Shown in pieces: positions 39,807 to 50,965 of a stretch of DNA of 64,000 nt; within the stretch, counting starts at the first letter, position 1, and each line of letters begins with the position of its first letter. Both the position numbers and the translations under genes were made by a program. The notes under the pieces are model-generated. The model saw nothing but the letters and a program-made list of their open reading frames with translations. It was not told where the DNA came from and did no database searches. The DNA lies in assembly GCA_015832175.1 (NCBI GenBank), contig WJXW01000006.1, positions 124,001-188,000 of the forward strand, written 5' to 3'. The DNA comes from Paraphaeosphaeria minitans. Its lineage: Eukaryota; Ascomycota; Dothideomycetes; Pleosporales; Didymosphaeriaceae.

Positions 39807-40930
39807 TTAAATAACCTAGTTTTGTATACCTCTAGTTCTAGGAGAAATTACTCTTCTATAGACTTTACTCCTAGTTTACCTTATTATTCCCCTATTACTA
39901 GAGGTAAGGCAGGCAGGAACGGCTAGAATAGAACCTTAGAGAATACTAGCCTAACTTATAAAGTAATAGGCCTATTCTCTTTATCCTTTACTAGATAGAT
40001 AGCTATAACTAGGTAAACTAAACTAGGCCAGGACGCTTATATAAGCCTCCTAACTCTATATCTCCTAGAGAGGTAGGAAATAGATCTTTCTAATAAAGTA
40101 TATCTTTCTAGAGAGATATAGTCTCTAGAATTCTATTTTAGTAAGGAATTAAACTAACAGTTATATAACCTAAATAGTTTCCTACTAGAAATGCCCGCTT
40201 TCCTTATAGGGTTAAAAGTTACCCTTTATAAGAAACTCTATAGTAGTTTAAACTAATAGGTAAATATCTAAATAGTGTAAGGAATAGGTAACCTTTAAAG
40301 GTTCCTAGAGTTACCTTTTCTATATTCTAGAAGTTTCTATAATAACGTCATAATGACATTATAGCCCTATGGATACTAGGTAACGTTATAGGTGACGTTA
40401 TAGGTGACGTTATAAGGTAACGTTATAGGTGACGTTATAGGTAACGTTATAGATAGTAGAGAATTACTAAGTAGAATACTCTAGAATCTCTACTATATGT
40501 ATATAAGAAGAGTTACCTTCTACGTGTACTCTCTATCCTAGATAGTAATTTAGGTAACACTTCTATTCCCTTAAGAAGTAATAGTAAGGTATATAAACCT
40601 AACTTATACTATAGTAACTATAAGTATACTAATATCTAGATTCTTTAGCCTAAATTACTTCGTAACTATTTAGTTACTATAACGTCGCTTCTTAATTATA
40701 TTTTACTTTTTTTATAGTAAGCGTATATTTAAATTAGGGTTGTCTTCTATTTAATTATAATTTTAACGTTATAGAAATATATATTATCTACTAATAACGC
40801 CCTAACTAAATTCAACCTTATTAGTGCTATAAAACTCCTCTATAACTATTTAAATCTAACATTATAATCTCGTTTTATAAATAGGTCTAGACCTACTTCT
40901 CGCACATTCTCAATTTGTAGTCTAGTTCTA
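39807..40930. other. Unclassified RIP-decayed repeat, no gene seen
   Basis: It is AT-rich and TAG-rich like the retroelements, but I find no match to the five LTR families here. It contains a short tandem array (40,377-40,452). Composition returns to normal at about 40,930. Confidence 0.55.
40377..40452. repeat. 12-bp tandem array, unit AGGTGACGTTAT, about six copies
   Basis: The units are AGGTAACGTTAT or AGGTGACGTTAT, one with an extra A. The two forms differ by G/A. A related palindrome (AATAACGTCATAATGACATT) lies just before it at 40,341-40,360. TGACGT is the core of bZIP/CREB-type sites, but no function is claimed. Confidence 0.85.
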
Positions 40931-41321
40931 CTGTGTATAGATAATATTAAGGAGCGGCATCACGGAGACTAAACAGGCCCTTAATCTAGCTATATTATAA
41001 CGGGGCGTTAGAAGATTGTGTATGGCTACATTAAGAAAACAATCTACGCCAGCGCTATACAAAGAACGACCGAGATCACGCCCAGATTATAGATTGAGAT
41101 CACAGCGACCAAATAGGCCCTTCGATACCTGCCCGTTACTAAGTACCGTTTCGTTCCCCGGCCTGTACTCTAGAGACCTAACCCTTGTTGCACGCTCCAT
41201 TAATGCACTGGAGGCCTCCATTAGCCGGTTTAGGGCAGTCCCAGCAGAGCCATAGGTAAGCTAAATATCTCAAGTGTAAGCAGCCCTGCCAAGTGGCGAA
41301 GAAATGCGCAGCTAGCGAGAC

Positions 41322-41623
41322 TTACCTCCTAGATATCCGCCTGGTGAGATGTTTGGAACATATGTGCATGTACACTACGCATGCTGTATAAGCAAATAAT
41401 ATCAAGATATAACATGTGAGAGAGTACTTACACGCTTGCCCTGGTTGCATAGACATAGTTTTTCGCCAGCGTTTTTGCAAATGCCATACTCAGGCGACGC
41501 GCAGTCTCTCTTCGTTAAGAGCTCTACTGAACGATCGGCGATAGAGACGTCGGGCAAGGGGTCTGTTGGGATGGCTGTGATGGCTCCAATTAAGGCAGTA
41601 ACAAGGGCGATGCTAAGCTTCAT
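41322..41623 (-). CDS. Small secreted Cys-containing protein, effector-like
   Basis: I do not recognise the family. Exon 1 begins with ATG at 41,623. Residues 1-17 (MKLSIALVTALIGAITA) form a clear signal peptide; a short acidic pro-region ends in Lys38-Arg39, a Kex2-type site; the mature part has Cys at 41, 49, 57 and 59. A consensus donor GTAAGT lies at 41,431 and an acceptor at 41,384. That pair (48 bp) would add only three residues. Using GT two bases earlier (41,433, 50-bp intron) gives exon 2 41,383-41,322, an 83-residue protein and two more Cys (65 and 72), hence six in all. This span follows the second model, which is less consensus at the donor. Another acceptor at 41,260 would give a longer, Cys-poor tail. 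A TATA box lies about 120 bp upstream. The gene stands alone in normal-composition DNA between repeat blocks, a setting known for fungal effector genes; antimicrobial or signalling peptides are alternatives. Confidence 0.65.
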
Positions 41624-41740
41624 TGTAACAACAGAAGTTGGTTATAAATTTCGAACGGTTTCCAGATTGTGTGAGCGTACAAATGTATGACTGGGGGACC
41701 CTGAGTGTTGTCGTAAAAAGATGCACCGCGGCAGCTGGTC

Positions 41741-41746
41741 TTTATA
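41741..41746 (-). promoter_or_regulatory. TATA box for the small secreted protein gene
   Basis: TATAAA on the minus strand, 118-123 bp upstream of the ATG at 41,623. It is a plausible core promoter in a region of otherwise mixed composition. Confidence 0.5.
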
Positions 41747-41749
41747 TGT

Positions 41750-42454
41750 AGTCACTCAATCCTATTAAGCTCTAGCCCACCTGCCCCGCGAGGTAGGCTC
41801 CACTGTGTAGGAACACAACTATGAATCGCGCTAAGTCCGTACACAAACAGAGCGGGCTGTTGGTGGCATTAATGTCACTTATCGAAGGATTGTAGGATTA
41901 TGGCAGAAGTCATGTCTCGCGCACAGATAACATGCGAAGTGGAGATTAATGGATTGAGGTCTTTAGTATCGTCTGGGCTACCTCCACGTGGAACTAGTGC
42001 TTACCACAAAACTATATGGCAGCTTCCTATAGCTAGTAGCACCACAGGTGCTATGCAAGTTCCGCTTTGCTTTGTAGTCAAGGTGGCATATCGGGATGCC
42101 CAATCAGACTCTTGATGCGGCAATAGGGCCACGAATGTACTGTGGCATCCAACCGAAATACCGTATTGTTGCTCGGTCCGCTCACAACAGCTACGTCGCT
42201 TCTGCTTTGTGCATTGTGCGACCTACAAAGTCGCGGTACTTTCCAAGCCCGCCCTTCCGTTGATTAATGCCTCGCATCTGGCCGCGATACCGATTTGATA
42301 GCGCTACAACCTCCATACTGCAGTAGGTGCAAAGGGCGGCCGATACGCGAAGGAATAAGGTTTCGCAGGACAAAGTATTGAATCCTGCTAGGGGCGAAAA
42401 CAACGTTGCGACAGGGGCTCCTGACTCATGATCACAACGTCCGAGGTGGAAACT
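41750..42454. other. Normal-composition DNA, no recognised gene
   Basis: Open frames exist on both strands (for example 41,900-42,115 plus and 42,191-42,517 minus), but none has a recognisable domain and the minus one runs into the left inverted repeat of the MITE. Upstream regulatory DNA of the secreted-protein gene is likely part of this. Confidence 0.5.
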
Positions 42455-42487
42455 ACTATGGTACATGGCAAAAGTAGTGTTAGCGCG
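42455..42487 (+). repeat. Left terminal inverted repeat
   Basis: 32 of 33 bases are complementary to 42,855-42,887; the one mismatch is at 42,460. Confidence 0.85.
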
Positions 42488-42568
42488 ACATGGGTAGGTG
42501 GTCAGAGCCCTCGGCATTGTTAAAATGCCCTATTGCCGCCAAGACATCCTATTCCATAGTAATTTGTA

Positions 42569-42754
42569 TTGCAAACAATGCTGTTGCAGCTAAGCCTTCA
42601 TCCCCTAAGTGCGCGTACATACAATCAACTTCGGACGATAGTGGCAGAAGCTTGGGAGTCAATTTCACCAGATCACCTTGATTCTATAGTAAATACTATA
42701 GGAGAAAGGTGTAGAGACGTAATTGCTGCCAAAGGTGGGCACACAAAGTGGTAG
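42569..42754 (+). pseudogene. C-terminal fragment of a Tc1/mariner (DDE) transposase
   Basis: The open frame reads ...ARTYNQLRTIVAEAWESIS, then PDHLDSIVNTIGERCRDVI, then AAKGGHTKW and a stop. This is the characteristic end of Tc1-type transposases (a Trp-containing helix, then a C-terminus close to AKGGHTxY, from memory of the family). The DDE catalytic core and the DNA-binding domain are absent, and upstream sequence up to the left inverted repeat shows no in-frame family match. The ATG at 42,569 is only where the frame opens, not a real start. The remnant can make no active enzyme; it identifies the parent family of the MITE. Confidence 0.78.
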
Positions 42755-42854
42755 AAGAATCAGAATGTTGATAAAAATGCCTTTCGTCTCATGTCAGTAC
42801 AGTTGACTGTAAAATACGCGCCTTGGCACCTCATCTCCGACCCATGCTCGGTGG

Positions 42855-42887
42855 CGCGCTAACACTACTTTTGCCATGTACTATAGT
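42855..42887 (-). repeat. Right terminal inverted repeat
   Basis: Inverted copy of 42,455-42,487, about 100 bp after the transposase stop codon. Confidence 0.85.
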
Positions 42888-43764
42888 AGGGCTGCCGTCC
42901 TAGGAAGAAAATCGTAGAAACTAAACCTTAATAGTTTTAAGGGGTTTCAGCTGCACCTGCCACCCGCCACGGGCATTAGCCACATTAGGAGTAGCGGGTA
43001 GGTATCTAAGTAATTACGGGTAGGCGTGCAATTAGATTTTATTAAGCTAATCTATAGACTAAACCGCTATTTGCTTTATATTAATTAGAAGGGAAAATAC
43101 ACTAAAGACAAGAGTCTTTAATTGTCTAAAAAAAAATACTATTAATATAGGTGTAATAGAGACCTTCTTAATGTTAGTTACAATGAAATAACTAGTATTC
43201 CTAATATAAAAATACTCTATAACGCGTACGCCTATAAGTGAAAAGGTAGTTTCTATATTAAGTCTACTTATATATAGTATATAGGTGTATTCATAATAGC
43301 TCAGATATTTAATAAGCTAAATTACTAATAATAGTAGTTATAAATATAAAATATACTACCACTTTACGTGAACTTAATAAGTTGGCTTATAATAACTACT
43401 TATTTAAATATATAATAATTATAATTATTAATAAGTCTATGTATTAATAGCTATGGTTACTATAGGGATAGTAGAATACTAGTTTAGATATAGAAATATT
43501 TTACTATTATTTACTAAAAATAAGTCGTTATAGGTAATTTAAAGAATATTAGTAATATTAGAGAGTGTTATAAAGATAAAATCTAGCTAACGTGAGATTG
43601 AAACTACGGAGTTATAGATTATAAATATAATATAATTACTCTAGGTAGGCTCTATAATACTAAATAAACTAGGAAGCTAGTAATTAAGTAAAGTTTTCTA
43701 GCGTATAGTTAGATAAATATAGGTTAGAAAGATATATAAAAGATAAGTTAATTTTTATCTTTAT
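42888..43764. other. Transition from normal to decayed DNA, no gene
   Basis: Between about 42,960 and 43,025 there are several ACCCGC / GCGGGT / ACGGGT motifs in both orientations, reminiscent of hAT-type element ends but not conclusive. From about 43,050 the sequence is strongly AT-rich with no readable frame. Confidence 0.4.
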
Positions 43765-43900
43765 TGTTAGGTCTTATTAAATCTAATAGGGCAGTTAATC
43801 CGAAAGGTTAAGGTTAGTTCTTAGGTAGTACTAGCTAAAAAGGTTAAGGGGTCTTATTAATATAATAGTATTTTATATAGTGTGTTTAAATAAATGCTTA
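43765..43900 (-). repeat. Old, divergent relic of a Z-family-like LTR
   Basis: Its reverse complement aligns with the second half of the Z LTR (shared runs GGTTAAGGTTAGTTCTTAGG and TCTTATTAATATAATAGTAT). It is more diverged than Z1-Z3, so it is older or a sister family. There is no partner LTR. Confidence 0.6.
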
Positions 43901-43946
43901 TTTCTATAATACTAGACGCTAGGCTTATTAATTTAATTATAGGATC

Positions 43947-44117
43947 TGTTATAGACTAACCTTAGAGAATAAATAAATACTATAAGTGCTATATAAAGGG
44001 ATAAATTCTAGCCATAGTTATTATGTGGGAGGATTTTCGCTTATAAGAAAGAGTTTTCCTTAGTAGCCCCCTATTAGTATCCGCTCGTAGGGTAGGGCAT
44101 AGCCCCAGCCTATTATA
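43947..44117 (-). repeat. Divergent Y-family-like LTR (171 bp)
   Basis: It starts TGTTATAGAC and ends AGCCCCAGCCTATTATA; it is the reverse of the Y LTR with many differences and about 20 bp shorter. If it is a 3' LTR, the rest of that element extends to the right. Confidence 0.65.
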
Positions 44118-45860
44118 TATTCTAGCTTTTACCTAGCTTGGACCTGTGGCTTTAGTGTAGTGTATCCTTTCTAGGGAAGTATAGCGAGAGTAAGGCGTGT
44201 GCTATAGCGATAGGGCGGCCCTATTAGAGTTATTTATTCTAGTAGAGGGCCGCTTTTAACGCTAATATTATATAATAGGCTCGTCTAGCTACTAACTATA
44301 GTAGGTCTATTATGTTACGATAGCCTTTATTCTACCCTCTACTTTATACGCCTTAATCCTTTTAAGCTGTATATCTATATTTATATCTATACCTATAGTA
44401 TATACCTACGCACCTACTACTCTATTACTCCTATACTCTTCTCTAATTTTAACCTAGCTCCCTTTTACCCTTCCTGTAGCTCTACTCTAAATCCATACCT
44501 ACTTTTACGCTATACGCACCTTTATCCTCTTTAGCCTCTTATCTATATTTTTTAGTTCCCTTCTTATCGCCGCCACTAGTATTAATATTATTAATAATAA
44601 CTGTAATAGGCTTAATACTTAATAAGCCGAATTGCTAAAGATAGTACTTTTTAAAATTTATAAGGAGTAGAAGTTAAGCTTCTACTACTAAACTTATATA
44701 TCTAGGGTTAGAAGATTGGATCTAAAGGACCTATAGGCCTAAGGTTAAAGTATATAGAATAAGGATATATACTAGGGCGTAGCCTATAATCTACTATTTT
44801 AACCCCTATTACACAGCGTCTAACTTAGTAGTAGTTTGTTAACTAGATGAACTATTATTATTAGTCTTTTATTGCTATTAGGCAGGAGGAGGGCTATTAG
44901 GTACTTAAATAGAGGGCGTTGGTTTACCTATTATAGGCGAGGGTGTTGTCTATAGTCTTAAACTACTACCCTATAATAGGTCTATTATTATTTATATTAG
45001 GTAGAGGTGGGCGTAATTACCCTTTTTAGGGAAAAGTGTTACGCTAGCGCTATTTACTAGCTTATAAATAAAACCTCTATTATTATTATTATAGTCTTTT
45101 CTCTACTCACCTATACTTTTTTCTCTCTATTTTCTCTTAATAGCACTTTATCTAGCTAGCCGCTCTTATTCTTTTTAATATCTTCTACTACTTTGTATTC
45201 TATATAGTTTTTTTCTATCCCTATTACTTCTACTCTAATAGCCTTTTCTAGCTACTATAATACGCTACGTAACTCTAAGCGCGTTTATACTAATAATAGT
45301 AATAAGAATACTTTTAACACTTTAACGCCTAGCACACCTAGTTAATAAGGCCTACGTTGCCACTAATAACCTGCTAGCGAAGATTAAAGTAGGGCCTACC
45401 TATAAAGTAAGTTATTCTATTTCTTAGAGTTATCCTTTTCTTTCCCTTTCTTATTATAGCCTTAGCTACTATTATTATAGTCTTAGCTATAAACTCTTTT
45501 TTGAATTAGTTTTTTCTAACTATTTCCTAGTTCTTTCAAGGCCTAAGAGTTAAGAATTAATATATTCAGGCCCTTAAAAACAGCGTTATTGTGAACCTAC
45601 GTGCTATTATTAAGGGCTAGTGTATTAACTATACTTACTCTAGTTATGTTAAACTCTTTAAGCTAACTAGTAAAGCCTTTACTTATAAAGGGTACTACGT
45701 TTATAAGCTTACTAGCTATACTAGCTATATAAGCTTTTTTTTTTAGGTTCCTTTCTATAGCTTCTATTACTAATTTACATTATAGATCTAGCCTACTCTA
45801 ATAAATAAATAGTGTAAAGGCTACACTAAGATCCTTATTAGTGGCGCCTACCTCCTTTAG
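44118..45860 (-). mobile_element. Y3: decayed Y-like gypsy remnant in inverse orientation, then unclassified repeat
   Basis: The stretch 44,480-44,600 aligns in reverse to the extra ORF of Y1 (52,290-52,400; shared TATTAATATTATTAATAA). So a minus-strand Y relative lies here and also carried that ORF. From about 45,000 homology is not clear. A plus-strand frame at 45,576-45,740 shows one Cys and many regularly placed Tyr codons, possibly former Cys codons. The segment ends where Y1 begins. Confidence 0.5.
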
Positions 45861-46053
45861 TGTAATGGGCTGGGGCATAGCCCCAGCCTTTAGAAGGATC
45901 TTAAGGAAAGGAACTGCCCTAAAGAAGTGGACCCACTAAAGAAAACTCTTCTTATAAGCGGCACACCCCCCTATAGAGACTTAATACCTAGAATTTATTC
46001 TTTATATTTTAGCACTTACAGTTCTATTTATTCTCTAAGGCTAGCCTATAATA
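45861..46053 (+). repeat. 5' LTR of Y1 (193 bp)
   Basis: It starts TGTAATGGGCTGGGGC and ends CTATAATA. It is the least decayed Y LTR here. Confidence 0.87.
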
Positions 46054-49000
46054 TTAAATTCTAGGTCTTCTAGAAAAGAGTTGTTTAAAAGAATAAAGAA
46101 ACATAATAGAGTCTAGAATAACCCACTAATAGATGCCTCTAATATCGCTAAGTTAGTAGAATAACTATAGAACTTAATTACTGCTAGAGACAAAGACCGC
46201 TCTACTATATAAATACTATAACTCTAAAATAAAGAGCTGCGCAAGCTCTTTATACGCTAATAAGTCTACGCTAACACTGCCTTAGGCCTATCTACTTCTA
46301 CTATAAAGGGCGGATTCCTATTTACTAGTATAGACTAGCTAATCCTACAGCGTAAACTACTCTTAAGCCTAACTAAGTTTAGGGGCTTAAAGACATAGTT
46401 TAGGGCCTAGAAGGTTATAATAGATTATAAGCTCTAGGCTAATAAGCAGTTTATTAGCTCCCCCTAAAAGGAATAGGCGCTAATATAGGACTACCTAGAT
46501 AATAGTCTTTAGAACACAGTAGCGGCCTTCTACTAAACTAGGGGGGCAGATAGCTAGTTTAACCTATAGATATTTATACAGTACCTTACCTTTATATACG
46601 CTAATAAACACGCCTAGTAAAAGGCTAAAGCACGCTTTAATATAATTAGGTAAGGCCTTAGGAAGAGTTTCTCTAACTTTTATATTTACTTTAAATAGAC
46701 CTTAGTAGAGGTAGGTAGTAGCTAGTAGGGTAACACTAAGAAACTATATAAGTTACACTACGCAATCTAGCGTAACATCTATATAGTTACCCTTAACTGT
46801 GATGTTCCTAAAGGGGACTATAACGCAGCTATTACTAGATTCTTATAGATTGTAGTAGACCTTAAAATAGAGGCTCTAGAAGATAAGCTTACTACTTAAG
46901 CTACCTCTTATAAGGGTAGCTAGCCCCCTCCTAAAGATAGTAATAGTAATGTCTATATAACTCCTATAGTGGCTTTAACCTTAACCTAGCCCTAAGCTAG
47001 TAGAGAGGCGGGTAAGTAGCGCCTAAACTAGATACCTAAATATATCTTCTAGTAACACTAGAATATAGGCGTGTGCACTTACTACAGTAAGCCTAACTAT
47101 ATAGCTAGAGCCTACCCTAATATAGTTTTACTTTAGGCTATTACAACCTAATCTTAGTATAATAAGATAAGCATCTAGTTAGGAAAAGAATAGCCCCTAG
47201 TCTAGCGCTAATATAGGGGCTAAGCGCAACAGCATTAATAAAGGTATAATTAGGGTAAGCTGCAATAGTTAGAGTGGCTAAGGCTAGAATAGGTATAAAT
47301 AGGCCTACCTCTACCCTCTACGTCTTCCTTAATAGCACACAGTATGTAGAGGCCCTAATTAATATAGGGTGTAAATGCTTTACAGTAATTAGCCCTAGGC
47401 TAGTAGATTTACTCTTACTATAGCACATTATAATCCTAGCCTAGAAGCTAAAATAGGCCGCTAGGTTATTACTATAGACCCTTATTATAGAGATAGTAGT
47501 AGTGCCTTATAATATATCTAGGTAGTAATAGACCCTTTACACTTATATAATCCCTAACCTCTACTAGGATATAATTCTAGGGGCCCCCTAGCTAGCCAAG
47601 TCTAAAGTAGTAGTAGATATCTATAGTAGTAAAATTATAATTAGCGCGGCTAGGGGTCTTATCGCTCTTAACACCTAGGCGGTAAAGAGGCAGGGCCTCC
47701 TTACTACACTAGTAGATAAAGAGGATAATGTAACACCCTTTAATACTCTAGATAAAGACTAGGAAGGAGTATTCCTAACTTCGCTCTAGAATATTACCTA
47801 GATACTCGTAATAACGCTTTCTTACATAGTAAGACCTTTACCCCCCTATAACGTAGCGGGGCTAGGCCTTACTAAAGATAGCAGGATTCTCTCTCTAGAA
47901 CTAGCAAAGTACGCTACTATCTTTAATAAAACTAAAATATCTAGCTCCTACTATACTAGGGCACATTAGACTACTATATCTACCTAAAGTAGACTCTAAG
48001 CAGCTTCCTTTTAAGACTACCCTAGGGCCTACTATATAGCATATCTAGAGATTAGCTAGCGGAACTCTAGCGCTAACTTACAGAACTTATAAATAAAGAC
48101 TAGATATAAGTTAGCTCCTCTTTAGTAGATGCTTTAGTCCTTCTAGCCCTAAAGCCTAGAGGGAAATAGCGCCTATATATTAACTATTAAGAGATTAACG
48201 CAATTTCTAAGCTAGATTAGTATTCCTTTCTACTTATTAAAGAGACACTACGCACCCTCTTTTAGGCTACTTAGTTTATAAAAGTAGATATCCGCGCTGC
48301 CTTCTATAAGCTGTAAGTTATAGAGGGGAAAGAACACTATACTATATTCTATACCTAGTTTAGCCTCTTTAAGTAGTTAGTAGTCTTATTTAGACTAACT
48401 AGGGTACCTACTATATTCTAGCGCTACATTAATAGCGCTCTAAAAGATACTTTAGGCGATATATATATAGCTTACCTAGATAATGTTCTTATCTATATAA
48501 CAGAGCCCCTACGCCAACACTAGGACCATGTGCAATAAGTGCTAGAACTCCTATAAAAAGCTAGACTATATATAGACCTAAAGAAATGCAAATTCGCGAT
48601 AACAGAGGTTAGGTATTTAGGGTATCTTATTATAGTAGGCAAGGCTATTCGCCCTAATCTAGTAAAGATATAAATAATTAATTAATAGAACGCCCCCTCT
48701 ATAGTGCGTGTAGTCTACTACTTTATTAGCTTTGCTAACTTCTATCGTAACTTTCTCTTCTAATTCTCTAAGTAGGCCGCACCCTTATATACCCTTACTA
48801 AAAAAGGGGTCCTATTTTAATAGGGCCCTAGAGAATAAGAGGCCTTTTAGGCCCTAAAGAACATATTTATATAGGGCCTTATCCTAGCGCTCTAGAACCT
48901 AGAGCGCGACACGCTAGTAGAGGCAGACTACTTAGGCAGCGCTACTAGGGCTTACCTCTCTTAATATATTAAGGGGATCTAGTACTCTATAGCCTACTAC

Positions 49001-50965
49001 TCTATAGCCCTAACACTAGCCTAGCAGAACTACACTATTTACAATAAAGAGCTACTTATAATTATATAGGCCCTCTAAGTATAGAGACTAGAGCTAATAA
49101 GAGTAGCGTGCCCCTTTAAAATTCTAATAGACTATAAGAACCTTAAATACTTTATAAAGATCTAAGAATTAAGTAAGCGCTAGCACTAGTAGTTAGAGTT
49201 ACTTTCTACCTTTTGCTTTTACCTCTACTACTAGCCTAGATCCTAGATAGCTAGACTAGACGCACTAAGCTAGCGTAAATAGAATATAGCCTAGCGAATA
49301 AGAATAAACGCCCCGCTAATAGTGCCTAAGACTATATAGGCTGCCCTAGTGCAGATGCGATCTTTAACAGCACTAGTAGGGGCTTAGATCTTTACTAACA
49401 CACATCTATAGGCACTTTAAAACGTAGCTATAATAGAGTTTCCCTCTTACTATATTAGGCTTAAGGCAGTGCACTATAGTAACTATATATTCTCTATAGC
49501 AGCTACTACCTCCTAATAAATTAGAGACTATATAATTAGTATATATAGGTCCCTCCTATAGCGCGGAGTCTTTTAGGTCCCAGCTTAGAAACCTTTTACT
49601 ACTACTATTATACAGCGCGCACATAAGTCTCTAGTTATAGGCTATTCTAGAAAGAACTTTACGTTTAAGATTATCTACTAGAACTACTACTAGAATAATA
49701 TATCTAAAAATATTACCTAATTTATGTATAATTGCCACTGCGTAGGAGCGTATATAGACTAGTAGAAGTAGTAAGGTCTCCTATAGCTACTTCTAATTAC
49801 AGACTAGTACTAGGCGCAACTCTTAATAGATTTTATAGTAGACCTCCCCTAGGCCTCTATAGCAGTACCGCGATACCTGCTTATAATTACTAATAGGCTG
49901 TTAAAGTATATATAACTAGAAACTATAACTTCTATAATAGTAGAGCACTGTGCAGCCTACTTCTATAATATATAGTAGTAGTTCTATAGCTTCCCTATTT
50001 TACTAATTATAGATAGAGGCTTAGACTAGCTAGGGAAGTTCTAGACTACACTATATAAATTAACTAGAATAAAATAACTCCTCTCTACAGCATACCACCC
50101 CTAGACTAACGGCGGCATAGAGAGAGTAAACTAGGAGGTACTTTTAGTCCTCTATATTATAGTTAACTTTAAATAGACAGACTAGCTAGACTACCTCCTA
50201 GCCTACTAGCTTATATTAAATAATAGAGTATCTACTACTATAGGCCTAAGCCTAAATCTTCTACTAAATAGATATTACGTTAATCTCCTTAAAAGAATCC
50301 CCTTATTAGTAGAGTCTACCTACACCCCTGCTAAAAGGGCAAAGTACTTCCTAGACTACCTTAAGAGAGGGATAGTTTTAGCCTAGACTACTATTACCTA
50401 TAGACAGTAGCGCACTATAGAGGCTATAAACTATACCTACTGCCCTATAGAGTAATTCTAAGTTAGAGATAAGGTATAGTTCTTACTATATAACATAAAA
50501 ACTAACTAGCTAAAGAAGAAACTTAACTAGCTTAAAGTTAAGTATACTATAATAGCTGTACTATCCCCGCTTATAGTAACGCTAAACCTACCTAGTAATC
50601 TTTATAAGACTATCTACGTTAACCTCTTTAAGCGAGTGGTAGATAATCCCCTACCTAGTTAGACCTAGGCTAACGCCTAGCTAGACCTAGCCCTAGAGCT
50701 AGAAGAAGCGGACCTAGACCTACGCAAATAGGAAGTAGAGGAGGTCCTACGCATTAAGAACACCTAAAGAAAATAATAATAGGCGCTAGTAAAGTAGACT
50801 AAGTAGGTATTACTAACTTAGGTGCTAGTTAAAAATATTATAGACACTATAGCTCTAGACCGCTTTAAGGCCACCTAGGGGGACTATAGGCACAATAATA
50901 GTCTTATCTAGCCTATAAGAAAGAACACATAAACATTATAAGGGAAGCTATAATAGGTATTTAAG
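46054..50965 (+). pseudogene. Gag-pol relic of Y1
   Basis: On the plus strand, with stops read as former Gln/Trp, a zinc knuckle lies at 47,074-47,115 (CTYYSKPNYIARAY): the first Cys survives, while the other three ligand positions have become Tyr, the change expected from TGY to TAY and CAY to TAY. RT holds YLDN at 48,473-48,484 (YLDD expected), followed by KKCKFAITEVRYLGYLII. The integrase catalytic-Glu block is at 50,087-50,134 (TAYHP-stop-TNGGIERVN). This is the Ty3/gypsy order. I see no chromodomain. It is non-functional. Confidence 0.82.

Larger units (their letters stand above)
42455..42887 (+). mobile_element. Tc1/mariner MITE-like element with transposase remnant
   Basis: Inverted repeats of 33 bp with one mismatch (left 42,455-42,487, right 42,855-42,887; core ACATGGCAAAAGTAGTG and its complement) enclose the 3' end of a Tc1-type transposase frame. 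TA dinucleotides at 42,457-42,458 and 42,884-42,885 could be the target duplication, which would make the element 42,459-42,883 (425 bp). CATGGGT inside each arm suggests the inverted repeats continue after a small gap. At about 0.43 kb, against more than 1 kb for a complete element, it is an internal-deletion derivative. It has no RIP-type decay. Confidence 0.72.

Noticed and set aside
1..40930. Centromere or subtelomere identity of the nested AT-rich block
   Set aside because: Nested, RIP-decayed retroelements are typical of both and also of ordinary AT isochores; no telomere repeat, satellite or other decisive sign is present.
41016..41255. Open frame of 79 codons on the plus strand near the secreted-protein gene
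   Set aside because: It begins at a TTG and the complementary strand is equally open; Arg/Pro-rich with no recognisable feature. A minus-strand exon here is one alternative for the secreted-protein gene, but unsupported.
41900..42115. Open frame of 71 codons on the plus strand
   Set aside because: No recognisable domain or coding signature; length is within chance for this composition.
42191..42517. Open frame of 108 codons on the minus strand
   Set aside because: It overlaps the left inverted repeat of the MITE and shows no domain, signal peptide or splice pattern.
42945..43030. Possible hAT-type transposon end with ACCCGC/GCGGGT motifs
   Set aside because: Motifs are suggestive, but I could not find a matching opposite terminus, 8-bp duplication or transposase.
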